Shown here piece after piece: positions 34,277 through 43,530 of a stretch of DNA of 45,981 nt. The position numbers were made by a program, and so were the translations under genes. The stretch is from Promethearchaeota archaeon. GTDB taxonomy: Archaea > Asgardarchaeota > Lokiarchaeia > Sigynarchaeales > SOKP01. The first letter of the stretch is position 1. Every line of letters begins with the position of its first letter. Where the stretch lies: assembly GCA_016839635.1 (NCBI GenBank), contig JAEOTV010000012.1:1-45981 (forward strand), given 5' to 3'. The notes under the pieces were generated by a model that did not search any database, was not told the DNA's origin, and saw nothing but the letters and a program-made list of their open reading frames with translations.

Positions 34277-35089
34277 ATGAGTGAAAAATTTTTGGAAGGA
34301 AAAGGTGCTTTAATCACGGGGGGAGCTTCCGGTTTTGGAAGAGGATTTGCATATGCCTATGGGTATAGGGGAGCCGACTTAGTATTAGTAGACATTAATG
34401 AGGAGTTATTAGATGAAACCTCTAAAAAAGTTGAAAAAGAAACAGGTCAAAAAGTAATCCCTATTATTTGTGACGTTTCAAAATCAGACCAAGTAGAAGC
34501 AATGGCCAAACAAGCTTTTAGTGAATTGGATAATATCTATATTTTAAACAATAATGCTGGCGCTGGAACAGGTTTCTATAAGGATCCATTTAGAATAAAA
34601 GAAGATCTTTTTGATAATACTATAGCTCTTAATCTAAAAGGACAATGGTTAGTCGCAAAGGAAATTTCTAAGAAAATGAAGAGACAGAATTTTGAACCAC
34701 TAAAAGGTAAAATTATTCACACAGCCTCTATTGCGGGTGTAAGAGTTGATCCAGGAATTCCTGCCTATTCAATATCTAAAGTAGGAGTAATTGCTATGAT
34801 GCAGATATTCGCTCAAAGCCTTGCACCTAAAATAACTGTAAATGCAATATCTCCGGGATATCATGTAACAGGGGCCTATAGAAATAGTTTAGAAGTGATG
34901 AAAATGACTATGGATCAAGGACATGTGAAGACTCCTTTAAATAGGTATGGCACAGTTGAAGATGTGGTAAATGTAGCTGTCTTCTTAGCTTCACCATCAT
35001 CTAATTTTATCACTGGTCATAATTTCCTAGTAGATGGAGGAATTGCTGAAGTTGGAGTTCCAGCTTATTATCTTAAATCAAATATTTAA
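34277..35089 (+). CDS. Short-chain dehydrogenase/reductase (classical type)
   Basis: 270-residue SDR. The nucleotide motif TGGASGFGRG is at about 14-23, the acidic VDIN after strand 2 favours NAD(H), NNNAGAG follows, catalytic Ser lies in TASIAG, and Tyr/Lys are in YSISK. The C-terminal FLVDGG is typical. These enzymes interconvert an alcohol and a ketone; the substrate is unknown. First gene of a plus-strand operon with a small membrane protein, a second SDR, a corrinoid protein and a UroD-type methyltransferase. A corrinoid methyl-transfer system beside two alcohol dehydrogenases hints at use of a methoxylated or hydroxylated compound, but no more can be said. Confidence 0.88.
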   Translation: MSEKFLEGKGALITGGASGFGRGFAYAYGYRGADLVLVDINEELLDETSKKVEKETGQKVIPIICDVSKSDQVEAMAKQAFSELDNIYILNNNAGAGTGFYKDPFRIKEDLFDNTIALNLKGQWLVAKEISKKMKRQNFEPLKGKIIHTASIAGVRVDPGIPAYSISKVGVIAMMQIFAQSLAPKITVNAISPGYHVTGAYRNSLEVMKMTMDQGHVKTPLNRYGTVEDVVNVAVFLASPSSNFITGHNFLVDGGIAEVGVPAYYLKSNI

Positions 35090-35121
35090 TATCATATAAA
35101 ATACATAAAGAGGTGAAAAAA

Positions 35122-35532
35122 TTGTTAAATATAATAATTGCTTTATTTGAGATTATTTGGGTAATTCTTTTTATAGGATATTGGTTAGTATTCTACTTTA
35201 CAGAATATAGAAATCCTAAGATGTCAGAGGTAGAACGAAAACATGAATTATCTTTTCCTTTTCCAGATTTAGGCTGGATCACGCCTAATCTTATTATTGC
35301 TGCAATAGGTTTATTTATACAAGAACAATACGGATTTTTCTTTTCGGCGTTAGCAGGGAGTGGAATGATTTTTTTAGGAATAATTGATTTAGCTTTTAAT
35401 CTTCAGAATAAAAAATTTAATATAGAAAAGTATGGTTTTGATGCTATTGTTAGTATGGGTGTTGTCGTACTTACTTTAGTATTTGCTCCAATTTTCATAA
35501 TATATGGAGCTTTTGGGTTAGGGATTTTATAA
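35122..35532 (+). CDS. Small four-helix membrane protein
   Basis: About 136 residues with four hydrophobic stretches: one at the N-terminus (IIALFEIIWVILFIGYWLVF), two in the middle and one at the C-terminus. No motif is recognised. The start is placed at TTG 35122, because the strong site AGAGGTGA (35109-35116) lies about 6 bases before it; a GTG at 35113 would overlap that site and add three residues. It is between the two SDR genes with gaps of about 20-30 bases, clearly one operon, so it may anchor an SDR or act on the same lipid-like substrate. Function is unknown. Confidence 0.72.
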   Translation: MLNIIIALFEIIWVILFIGYWLVFYFTEYRNPKMSEVERKHELSFPFPDLGWITPNLIIAAIGLFIQEQYGFFFSALAGSGMIFLGIIDLAFNLQNKKFNIEKYGFDAIVSMGVVVLTLVFAPIFIIYGAFGLGIL

Positions 35533-35552
35533 AATAAGAGAGTTGATATAGG

Positions 35553-36410
35553 ATGGTAAAAGAAAAGTTAATAAAAAAACAACCTTTTAAGGGTAAACGC
35601 GCATTCCTAATTGGAGCATCAACTGGAATGGGAAAAGCAATCGCAAAAGATTTTGTAAAGCTTGGTGGTAGTGTAGTAATAATTGCTAGACGTAAAGAGG
35701 TCTTAGAAGAAACTGCGGTTGAGATTCAGCAAATGGTAATAGATGAATCTCAATTTGTCATATCTAAATCTTGTGATGCTACTGATATGGAAATGCTAAA
35801 GCCAATACTAGAAGATGCCATCAAAAATCACGGAGTACCAGATTATTTATTTAATCTAGTAGGGCGTGCTATTCCTGGTTATATTGAAGATTATACATTA
35901 GATGATTTCAAAAACAACATGGATTTAAATTATTATGGACAATTAGGGCCTACTCTCATATTACTTCCAGAATTCATGAAAGTAAAAAAGGGACATATCG
36001 TCTTTTTTTCCTCATTGTTAGGGTTTATGGGTATTATGGGATATGGTGCGTATGTGCCAACTAAATTTGCAATTGTAGGCTTTGCAGAATCTTTACGAAA
36101 TGAATTAAAACCTCATAATATAAGAATATCAATAGTCTATCCACCTGATACGGATACACCAGGTCTCACTACTGAAAATGAAGGGAAACCACCTGAATGC
36201 GCTATGATGTCTGAAACAGGAGGGCTTTTAGAACCTGAAGAAGTCTCAGAATACGTAATAAACAAACTTTTGAAAAAGAAATTTCATATCTGTCCGGGTA
36301 ATGCAAAACCTATACGATATGTTCATAGGATTTTTCCTAAACTAGTTAGATGGTTTATGGATCGAGATTACAAGAAAGCTAGGAAAAAACTTGGTAAAAA
36401 TAAACTCTAA
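35553..36410 (+). CDS. SDR resembling 3-ketodihydrosphingosine reductase
   Basis: 285-residue short-chain dehydrogenase: GASTGMGK at 21-28, basic ARRKEV after strand 2 (NADP preference), active-site Ser in FFSSLLG and Tyr/Lys in YVPTK. The distal part SIVYPPDTDTPGL, the following KPPE segment and the basic C-terminal tail are like the KDSR branch of sphingoid-base reductases rather than ordinary SDRs. KDSR reduces a long-chain 3-keto base. No serine palmitoyltransferase is in the window, so an unrelated long-chain ketone is possible. It is in an operon with another SDR and a small membrane protein, which fits a membrane-lipid substrate. Family certain, substrate speculative. Confidence 0.82.
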   Translation: MVKEKLIKKQPFKGKRAFLIGASTGMGKAIAKDFVKLGGSVVIIARRKEVLEETAVEIQQMVIDESQFVISKSCDATDMEMLKPILEDAIKNHGVPDYLFNLVGRAIPGYIEDYTLDDFKNNMDLNYYGQLGPTLILLPEFMKVKKGHIVFFSSLLGFMGIMGYGAYVPTKFAIVGFAESLRNELKPHNIRISIVYPPDTDTPGLTTENEGKPPECAMMSETGGLLEPEEVSEYVINKLLKKKFHICPGNAKPIRYVHRIFPKLVRWFMDRDYKKARKKLGKNKL

Positions 36411-36476
36411 GTAGATATATGATTAAATATTTCAAAAACCAATTTATTACTATATTTTAATTAGGATAATTTGGTA

Positions 36477-37130
36477 ATGAAAATGACAAAAGAGATAATT
36501 GCAGAAGATTTTATTAAAGCAGCTATTAATATGGATATAAGAGCTGCCAAAGAATCTACCAAGAAAGCTATAACTGAAGGAATAGACCCGTATGATTTCA
36601 TTGAAACCGCAATTGCCAAGGCATTGAATATAATAGGGGATAAATTTGAAAATGAAGAATTTTTTTTACCAGAGCTTTTTATGGCGGCTGAAATCGTTAA
36701 AAAATCTATGAAAATTTTGGAACCTCACATTAAAGGTTCTGGGAAGCAAAAAAAACTTGGTAAAATTGCTATTGGTACAGCAAAAAGCGATATGCATGAT
36801 ATTGGAAAAAATATTGTATCATTCTTTCTGGAAGCAGAAGGCTTTGAAGTAATAGACTTGGGTGTTGATGTTTCACCAGAACAATTTGTTGAAACCGTAA
36901 GAAATGAAAAACCAGATATTCTAGCCATTTCAGCTTTGATTACATTAACAATGCCCGAAGTGAGTAATACATTAAAAGCTCTTGAAAATGCTAATCTTAG
37001 GAATCAAGTTAAGATAATTGTAGGCGGTGCACCTATAACACAAGAATTTATAGATGATATAGGAGCTGATGCATTGGCTGCTAATGCAATTGATGGTGTT
37101 AAAAAGTGCAAGAGGTGGGTTGGGGCATGA
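36477..37130 (+). CDS. Corrinoid (methyl-carrier) protein, MtbC/MtmC-like
   Basis: 217 residues carrying a methyl group on cobalamin between two methyltransferases. The N-terminal helical cap (about 1-90) is followed by the B12 domain with SDMHDIGKNIV (His is the lower cobalt ligand), GVDVSPEQFVE, and GGAPI near the end. ATG 36477 is chosen; AGGA lies about 10 bases upstream. A TTG at 36471 or ATG at 36483 are alternatives. Its stop overlaps the ATG of the next gene (ATGA), a sign of tight coupling with the UroD-type methyltransferase. The substrate-specific methyltransferase that loads it is not in the window. Confidence 0.9.
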   Translation: MKMTKEIIAEDFIKAAINMDIRAAKESTKKAITEGIDPYDFIETAIAKALNIIGDKFENEEFFLPELFMAAEIVKKSMKILEPHIKGSGKQKKLGKIAIGTAKSDMHDIGKNIVSFFLEAEGFEVIDLGVDVSPEQFVETVRNEKPDILAISALITLTMPEVSNTLKALENANLRNQVKIIVGGAPITQEFIDDIGADALAANAIDGVKKCKRWVGA

Positions 37131-38272
37131 AAGCAAAAGAGAGAATTATGACTGTTCTTCGCCGAGAAGCACCGGATGTAATTCCTTTTTCTATATATTT
37201 TGAGACATATCAATTAGCAGGATTAGCTGTATATGAACCATGGCGAAAGCTTTTAGATAAAGGTTTATGTCTCCATGCACCTTTGGTTACTCAATCATAT
37301 AAGGTTAATTGCCCCAATGCTACAATGGATATTATCCATCAATATAGGAATCATACATCTTGGTCTCCTGCCGATATTCTTATAGCAATGCAAGCACCTC
37401 ATAATGTATTGGGTAAATTACGAACACCTTCAGGAGAAACTATTTTTAAGGCAAGCGTTAAAGGTTTAGATATGTCGGTCCAGCTTCCTTGGTTTCAAGA
37501 GGATGGGAATATTATTAAGGATTTTCATGATTATGAAGTAATCAAGTATTTAATTGAAGATACCGAATATACCCCTTTCTATGATGATATAAAAGAATTG
37601 CAAATGATATTGGGCAATTATGGAATTGTAGATAGTATGATGCCAAAAACGCCACTACAATCACTTATAATGTTAATGGGACCAAAAAAATTAGCTTTAG
37701 ATTATTATATGCATCAAAAGGAATTTGACGATCTTTATAATGCAATATATAAAAAACAGCTTGAGGCTTACAAAATTGCTGCGGAATCACCAGCGGAAGT
37801 TATTTGGGCACCGGATAATGTAACTAGTCTAATCACAAGTCCAAAATTATTCGAAAAATATTGTCTTCCTTTCTATAATGAAGCTGCAGATATCCTCCAT
37901 AAACAGGATAAGATTTATATTGTTCATATGGATGGTACTTTGAGAAATCTTGCTGAACTTATAGCTAAAACACGAATAGATGTGATTGAAAGCTTTACTC
38001 ATCCTCCAGTTGGCGATTTAATGATAGCTGAAGCAAAAAAATTATGGAAAGATAAAGTAATTTGGGCTAATTTTCCAGAACCGCTTAGTTTACAAGGTCA
38101 AAAGGCTGTCAAAGCTAAAACAATAGAAATGCTAAATGATGCTGCCCCGGGAGATAATTTCTTAATGGGTATTTCTGAAGGATTTCCATCATTTCAACAC
38201 ATGTTAAAGTTTGTACCTACGATTCTTAAAACCATTAATAAATTTGGTAAATATCCAATAACTACAGCATAA
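37127..38272 (+). CDS. Uroporphyrinogen-decarboxylase-fold methyltransferase
   Basis: 381 residues of the UroD/MtaA/MtbA superfamily, expected to pass methyl groups to or from the neighbouring corrinoid protein. It starts MKAKERIMTVLRRE, as usual in the family, at ATG 37127. GAGGTGG at 37111-37117 is its ribosome site, and the ATG overlaps the previous stop by three bases; an upstream GTG at 37106 is less likely. The zinc-thiol motif HxC of the CoM methylases MtaA/MtbA reads HMD here (VHMDGTLRNL), so coenzyme M as acceptor is doubtful. An O-demethylase-type or tetrahydrofolate/methanopterin-linked partner is more plausible. Heme synthesis is unlikely given the corrinoid neighbour. Confidence 0.87.
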   Translation: MKAKERIMTVLRREAPDVIPFSIYFETYQLAGLAVYEPWRKLLDKGLCLHAPLVTQSYKVNCPNATMDIIHQYRNHTSWSPADILIAMQAPHNVLGKLRTPSGETIFKASVKGLDMSVQLPWFQEDGNIIKDFHDYEVIKYLIEDTEYTPFYDDIKELQMILGNYGIVDSMMPKTPLQSLIMLMGPKKLALDYYMHQKEFDDLYNAIYKKQLEAYKIAAESPAEVIWAPDNVTSLITSPKLFEKYCLPFYNEAADILHKQDKIYIVHMDGTLRNLAELIAKTRIDVIESFTHPPVGDLMIAEAKKLWKDKVIWANFPEPLSLQGQKAVKAKTIEMLNDAAPGDNFLMGISEGFPSFQHMLKFVPTILKTINKFGKYPITTA

Positions 38273-38283
38273 AACTTTTTTTA

Positions 38284-38913
38284 TTATCCATTTTTTTCTA
38301 CAAAAATATACCTTAATCTATGGGTATGTGGCCCGAGTTCCCCATGATTCTCATGTTCTTCAATAATCCCAGTATCAATTACAGAAAACTTATTGAATTG
38401 TTCTAATAAATCACTTTCTGTAAAATAATGAGTAGGTCGATATGGTTTACTTTCAAATGTATTTTCTTCAATCTTTATACCATGACCAAAACTTGCTTCT
38501 TGCTCTGAAAATACTGTAAAAAATGCAAATCCGTTGGTTTTGAGTTGATTGTAACATTTTTCTACGAAAATTTTTCTTTGGTTTTCAAGAAATAAATGTA
38601 AGACATTATAGCAAAATAGAGCATCATAATTTTCAGTATCAAATGGCATATCTAACACTGAACCTAAGACATATTTAGATTCTAAATCAAATTCTTTAGC
38701 AATATTCAGTGCTGTTTCAGAAATTTCAATTCCAGTTACTTCATAGTCGTTTTTTGAAAAGAATTTTGTGTGTCGTCCGTAACCCGCACCAGGGACTAGA
38801 ATTTTTATTATTTCATAATTTTTAAATAATTTAAGGGCATAAATTGCAGCATTACTAGGTTTAGATCCCCATATTTTTCCTTTATCTGAGAATCTTTTAT
38901 TCCAATATTCCAT
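38284..38913 (-). CDS. Class I SAM-dependent methyltransferase (TehB/UbiE-like)
   Basis: 209 residues starting EYWNKRFSDKGKIWGSKPSN, with SAM motif I ILVPGAGYGRH (about 36-46), acidic Glu in VTGIEISE, and GSVLDMPF. The N-terminal WNxRF...WGxxPS pattern is like TehB and thiopurine methyltransferase relatives, small-molecule or metalloid methylases. It converges on the UroD-type gene (11-base gap) and is monocistronic. Substrate is unknown. Confidence 0.82.
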   Translation of the reverse strand: MEYWNKRFSDKGKIWGSKPSNAAIYALKLFKNYEIIKILVPGAGYGRHTKFFSKNDYEVTGIEISETALNIAKEFDLESKYVLGSVLDMPFDTENYDALFCYNVLHLFLENQRKIFVEKCYNQLKTNGFAFFTVFSEQEASFGHGIKIEENTFESKPYRPTHYFTESDLLEQFNKFSVIDTGIIEEHENHGELGPHTHRLRYIFVEKNG

Positions 38914-39033
38914 AGCGGTCTAAAAATTAGTTATATGTAGAGATTTAATTATCTAAAATAAAAATATTTTAATGATTAATAAGACTTCTATTTAATTGAT
39001 TCAATGTTAGAATTTAAGGAATGATACTAAAAA

Positions 39034-40161
39034 GTGAAAAAGATTAATAATCCTATAAAAAAGATAGGTTTAATTATAAATCCAATTGCAGGGATGGGAG
39101 GTACTGTAGGGCTTAAAGGGACAGATGGAACTATCTACAAAAAGGCGATAGAAATGGGTGCAAAACCGGTAACTCCTATACGAGCAAGTGAATTATTCTC
39201 AAATATAAAAAATAAAGAAAAAATTACTCTTTTAGTCGCACCAGAAAAGATGGGGGCTAATATTGTAAAAGATCTTGGTATTGATTTTAAGATCATTGGT
39301 GAGATTGGCAATGAAACTACAAAAGAGGATACAAAGAGAATTGCTAAACAAATGGTTAGTGAAAATATAGATCTTCTAATTTTTTGTGGAGGTGATGGGA
39401 CAGCGCGAGACATTTTTGATTCAATTGATCTCGAAAAGCCTGTAGTTGCATTACCTGCTGGAGTAAAAATGTTTAGTTCTGTTTTTGCTATTAATCCTCG
39501 AGCTGCAGCTGAAATTGTTGATAAATTTATTGATGAGGAAATTGAAACTCAAGAAAAGGAAGTCCTTGATATTGATGAGGATTTATTCCGTCAAGATATT
39601 TTACAAGCAAAATTATATGGATATTTGAAGGTGCCAAAAATTGTACACTTAATACAATCAGGCAAAACAGGTACTGGAGTTGAGAGAACAATTGAAGAAA
39701 ATAAACAAGAAATTGCTCAATTCATAATTGAAAATATGGAAGATAATATCTTATATTTATTAGGGCCAGGTACTACGATCAAGACCATCAGTGATAATTT
39801 AAATATCTCCAAGACTCTTCTTGGAATAGATGCTCTCTATAATAAAGAATTAATTGGAAAAGATCTAAATGAGAAAGATATGCTTCAATTGATGAAGACA
39901 TATCCTAATAGAGTAATTATTATATCACCGATAGGGGGTCAAGGTTTTATTTTTGGGAGGGGAAACAAACAATTTACGTATGAGATTCTTCAAGAGATCG
40001 GAAAAAAAAATATAAAAATTATAGCAACTAAACAGAAAATGAAAGATCTAGACTATTTAAGAGTTGATACAGGTAGTCTAGAAGTTGATAATCAATTTAA
40101 AGGATTCATTAAAGTTATTACAGGATACAAGGAAGAATTAGTGGTTGAAATTATTGCTTAG
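39034..40161 (+). CDS. ATP-NAD kinase-like protein (COG3199 family)
   Basis: 375 residues starting with GTG. It carries the N-terminal IGLIINPIAGMGGTVGLKGTDG, the kinase loop FCGGDGTARDIFD (about 121-133) and the family's LPAGVKMFSSVFAINP, followed by a C-terminal part with LLGPGTTIKTI and ISPIGGQGFIFGRGN. The fold is shared by NAD kinases and diacylglycerol kinases. COG3199 members are widespread in archaea and anaerobes, and their true substrate is uncertain. It is convergent with the AOR gene, with a 2-base gap between stop codons. A role in making NADP for the reductases nearby is possible. Confidence 0.83.
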   Translation: MKKINNPIKKIGLIINPIAGMGGTVGLKGTDGTIYKKAIEMGAKPVTPIRASELFSNIKNKEKITLLVAPEKMGANIVKDLGIDFKIIGEIGNETTKEDTKRIAKQMVSENIDLLIFCGGDGTARDIFDSIDLEKPVVALPAGVKMFSSVFAINPRAAAEIVDKFIDEEIETQEKEVLDIDEDLFRQDILQAKLYGYLKVPKIVHLIQSGKTGTGVERTIEENKQEIAQFIIENMEDNILYLLGPGTTIKTISDNLNISKTLLGIDALYNKELIGKDLNEKDMLQLMKTYPNRVIIISPIGGQGFIFGRGNKQFTYEILQEIGKKNIKIIATKQKMKDLDYLRVDTGSLEVDNQFKGFIKVITGYKEELVVEIIA

Positions 40162-40163
40162 AA

Positions 40164-42044
40164 CTAAATAATATTAAGTTTCTTTAACTTTTCTTCAGTG
40201 GGTTTACCTGTCTCCCAATCCCAGCCTCGATATTTATAGTAGGTTCTTAAATTATCTTCTAATTCTAATTTTACATGAACAGTTTTTCCTGACTCCAATT
40301 CTTGTTTTAGAATTCCAGGAATTCTGTCATCTTCTCTTGTAATTCCTAATTTACAATTTATTAACCTCTTTAGATTGTTAATTCTTTCGCCGACTCCAAG
40401 CATCGAATTTTTATCATAGTGAAAGTTAGTTGTAGCATTAATATGTCCAATGATATGATCTAAACTTAGACTAACAAAAGAACAATTCACAGCGGAATCA
40501 TCTATAGCTCTTATATCTTGTAAAGCAATAACACCTTTTTCTCTTCCTTTAATTTGTGATCTTCCTTTACCAATTTTTACTCTTAAGCTTGGAAATGAAA
40601 CTTTTGTTACTTCTACACTATACCAATCACATTTCTGATGATTTGCCCCAACACAGCAAGTCATATAACTTAATGCTTGCCCAGCAAATGCGCGGGGGTC
40701 ATGAAAAGGAACTTCTAAACCCTTGACATGTGCTGCCAATTCTGGGTCTACTTTTAGTTTTTGAGCCATTATTCTAACTCCTTCAGCTAATAAATTCCCT
40801 ATTCCTTGACGATTTGAAATTTTCTCAATTAGGTTTAAAATTAATTTACCATTTCCCCATTTTATCTCATCAAGTCTGATGTCTTCTAAATACTCTTGTA
40901 TTTTTGGTAAATTGATTTTATACTCAACTAAATATATTAAAAAAGCAATAGTAACACCACTTGAAATGGTATCAATCCCATATATATTTGACAAGTGATT
41001 TGCTAAAATAACGATTTTGGAATCAAAAACTCCGCACATCGGTCCAAAAGCAGCCACGGTTTCATATTCAGGACCATCAACCTTAATTTCTTTCCCATTA
41101 TCTTCAATAATTGTTTGCTTCCCACATTTCATTGTACAACCAGCACACCCATAATCCAAAACAGGGTATTTTTCTCTCAATGTTTTTCCTGTTAATTTCT
41201 CTGCAGGAAATTCAGTTTCAGTGAAATAATATGCAGGCGTATCTCCAAGAGCCATTCCAATATCAAGGTAACAGTTAGTCCCATAAAGAGTATATAGCAT
41301 TGGTGTAGTTGATGCGAGTAGATTTCCTCTTTTGGAATCTTTGTCTTTTTTTATCAATTCTTTTCCAATTTTAGTATCAAAAATTTTTATTTTCTCAGTG
41401 CCATGAATAGCTATTGCTTTTAATTTCTTAGATCCCATTAAAGCTCCTAAGCCACATCTACCTATAGCTCTCCCTTCATCATTAATAATTCCTGCATATT
41501 TTACAAGATTTTCTCCCCCAATTCCTATTGTCGCAATCCTGATTCGGTCATTATTTAATTCATTTTTAATAAGAGATTGAGTTTCATACGTATCTTTTCC
41601 CCATAATTTACCAGCATCTATGAAATCTACTGCCTTCTCATGAATGAATAAATATACCGGATTTTCAGATTTTCCAATAATAACAACAGCATCAAATCCA
41701 CTATTCTTTAATGATATACAGAAAAAACCTCCCGATGTTCCTTCTCCCCAGATTCCTGTTAGAGGTGATATACCAGTTACAGAATATCTTCCTGATGATG
41801 GCCTTATCGTTCCAGTTACTGGCCCTGTAGCAAATATTAAAGGATTTTTTTCATAAAATTGATCTTGTTTTAGAATTTCATAATCCTCTTTAGATAATAA
41901 ATCATATGTTATTTTAGCACTTAAACCTGTACCGCCAAGATAACTCTTTGCATCGTCAATATCTAAGTCTTTGATTTCAACAGTCTGATTACTTAAATTT
42001 ATAAATGCAATCTTTCCATTATATCCAAAAAATTCTTCACTCAT
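40164..42044 (-). CDS. Aldehyde:ferredoxin oxidoreductase (tungsten)
   Basis: 626-residue AOR of ordinary length. Pterin region: GPVTGTIRPSSGRYSVTGISPLTG (split here as GPVTGT, RPSSGRYSVT, SPLTG). 4Fe-4S ligands are Cys300, Cys303 and Cys307 (CAGCTMKC, classical CX2CX3C) and Cys521 (VNCSFVSL). The stretch FHDPRAFAGQALSYMTCC is also typical. It oxidises aldehydes to acids with ferredoxin, or reduces acids. The iron alcohol dehydrogenase gene ends 22 bases upstream on the same strand, so the pair can link alcohol, aldehyde and acid and dispose of fermentation electrons. The aldehyde is not identifiable. It differs clearly from the longer AOR at the left end. Confidence 0.92.
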   Translation of the reverse strand: MSEEFFGYNGKIAFINLSNQTVEIKDLDIDDAKSYLGGTGLSAKITYDLLSKEDYEILKQDQFYEKNPLIFATGPVTGTIRPSSGRYSVTGISPLTGIWGEGTSGGFFCISLKNSGFDAVVIIGKSENPVYLFIHEKAVDFIDAGKLWGKDTYETQSLIKNELNNDRIRIATIGIGGENLVKYAGIINDEGRAIGRCGLGALMGSKKLKAIAIHGTEKIKIFDTKIGKELIKKDKDSKRGNLLASTTPMLYTLYGTNCYLDIGMALGDTPAYYFTETEFPAEKLTGKTLREKYPVLDYGCAGCTMKCGKQTIIEDNGKEIKVDGPEYETVAAFGPMCGVFDSKIVILANHLSNIYGIDTISSGVTIAFLIYLVEYKINLPKIQEYLEDIRLDEIKWGNGKLILNLIEKISNRQGIGNLLAEGVRIMAQKLKVDPELAAHVKGLEVPFHDPRAFAGQALSYMTCCVGANHQKCDWYSVEVTKVSFPSLRVKIGKGRSQIKGREKGVIALQDIRAIDDSAVNCSFVSLSLDHIIGHINATTNFHYDKNSMLGVGERINNLKRLINCKLGITREDDRIPGILKQELESGKTVHVKLELEDNLRTYYKYRGWDWETGKPTEEKLKKLNII

Positions 42045-42066
42045 CTCTTAATCTCACATCCTTAAG

Positions 42067-43353
42067 TTAAAAATCTATCATTTTTCCATCCCAAGCATAT
42101 TCGAAAATCTTTCTATAAAGATCTTGATCGATGGGACGATAAGTAGTTAATGTGACAGCATCATTATTAGCATATTCAACAAGTTTGTCTAGTTTTGCAA
42201 AATATTCTTCTTTAGAGATTTTTGGGTCTTGAATTTCTTTAACACACGTAGGACCATCTATAGATTTTATGAAATCCTTAAGAGAATTAATAAATTCATT
42301 TAATAAAATATCCCGATTTTTATTAGATGTCTCGATGCCGAATATAGGACACAATTCCATCCATTTTTCCGTAACTTTTGCCTTAAAAGCAATTCCGTAT
42401 GGTAAAAACATACTAACAGAAACACCATGGTGAACACTAAATATTTTTCCAAAACTATGACCTAATGCATGATTTATCCCCGGTGCTTGGTTTCCATATG
42501 AACCAAAAGCGGCTAAGGTAGAAGCTAATTGCATATGACTTCGCGCTTCTATATCTCTTCCCCCATATTTATATGTTCGGGGTAGATATTTTATTATTTC
42601 TCCAACAGTAGTTTTATTTACCGCATCAAAATAAGGATTACCCCAATTTGTAGTAAAGGAACCCATAGCATGCGCTAATGCGTCTAAACCAGTTGCCATT
42701 GTAAGAAATGGTGGTAAATCTTTCACAAACTCAGAATCTAATATGGTAATATCTGCTAATAATTCTTCATGAACAACTTCTATTTTTTTCGGAGGATCCC
42801 TAGAAGTATCCGTGATTAAAGCTGCGGTTGCTACTTCTGAACCTGTTCCTGTAGTAGTCGGAATTGCTATTAGAAATTTAACTTTCTTCCTCAGTCCAAG
42901 AGGCGCACCGATACTGGGTAAAATCATGAAAAGATTTTGGTTGGGTTTTTCATATTTTACTAAAACCATTTTAGCTGTATCCATAACACTTCCACCTCCT
43001 ATAGCAATTATAATTGTGGGATTGTATTCTTCACACACTTTCGTAGCTTCATCTATTGTTGATAGAGGAACTTCTGGTATTACTCCTGACCAAATTTTGT
43101 AATCCATCTTGATTAACTCGAGAAATTTCTCTATATTTTTAACAAACTTTTTAGTAAATGTATCAACAATAATTAAAGCTCGCCGATCCTGTTTATCAAT
43201 AACTGCTTCTAAATATCTTGCTACTTTAAGCAGAGCAGATTTGCCAGTGTATATTCTTGACAAAAAAAAGTTAGTTTCAATACCCCTTACAGCTCTCGCA
43301 CCCAAAATAGGCATCAAATCTTTAATTATTTGCGATTCATACCAAGTAGGCAT
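42067..43353 (-). CDS. Iron-containing alcohol dehydrogenase
   Basis: Group III (Fe-type) NAD(P)-dependent alcohol dehydrogenase, 428 aa. The nucleotide motif is IIAIGGGSVMDTAK (about 114-127), then TTTGTGSEV. Metal ligands come from the DALAHAMGSF helix (Asp, His), HALGHSFGKIF and VHHGVSVSMFLP (His residues). It reduces an aldehyde or ketone to an alcohol, or the reverse. It forms an operon with the downstream AOR. It starts ATG 43353 behind GGGGAC. 1,3-diol or 4-hydroxybutyrate dehydrogenases belong to the same family, so the substrate stays open. Confidence 0.92.
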   Translation of the reverse strand: MPTWYESQIIKDLMPILGARAVRGIETNFFLSRIYTGKSALLKVARYLEAVIDKQDRRALIIVDTFTKKFVKNIEKFLELIKMDYKIWSGVIPEVPLSTIDEATKVCEEYNPTIIIAIGGGSVMDTAKMVLVKYEKPNQNLFMILPSIGAPLGLRKKVKFLIAIPTTTGTGSEVATAALITDTSRDPPKKIEVVHEELLADITILDSEFVKDLPPFLTMATGLDALAHAMGSFTTNWGNPYFDAVNKTTVGEIIKYLPRTYKYGGRDIEARSHMQLASTLAAFGSYGNQAPGINHALGHSFGKIFSVHHGVSVSMFLPYGIAFKAKVTEKWMELCPIFGIETSNKNRDILLNEFINSLKDFIKSIDGPTCVKEIQDPKISKEEYFAKLDKLVEYANNDAVTLTTYRPIDQDLYRKIFEYAWDGKMIDF

Positions 43354-43530
43354 CTTAAATGGTCCCCTTTATTCGTTTAAACAAATTAATTTTAAGATAG
43401 TTAGATATTAAAGACCAATTTAATAAAAAAACATTTTTAATTCAATATTCGATACTATCTTAATTAGGTAAATTTGTATTGAATTTTTACCCACTAAATT
43501 GAAATGATATAATTCCTTGGTTTGAAATCT

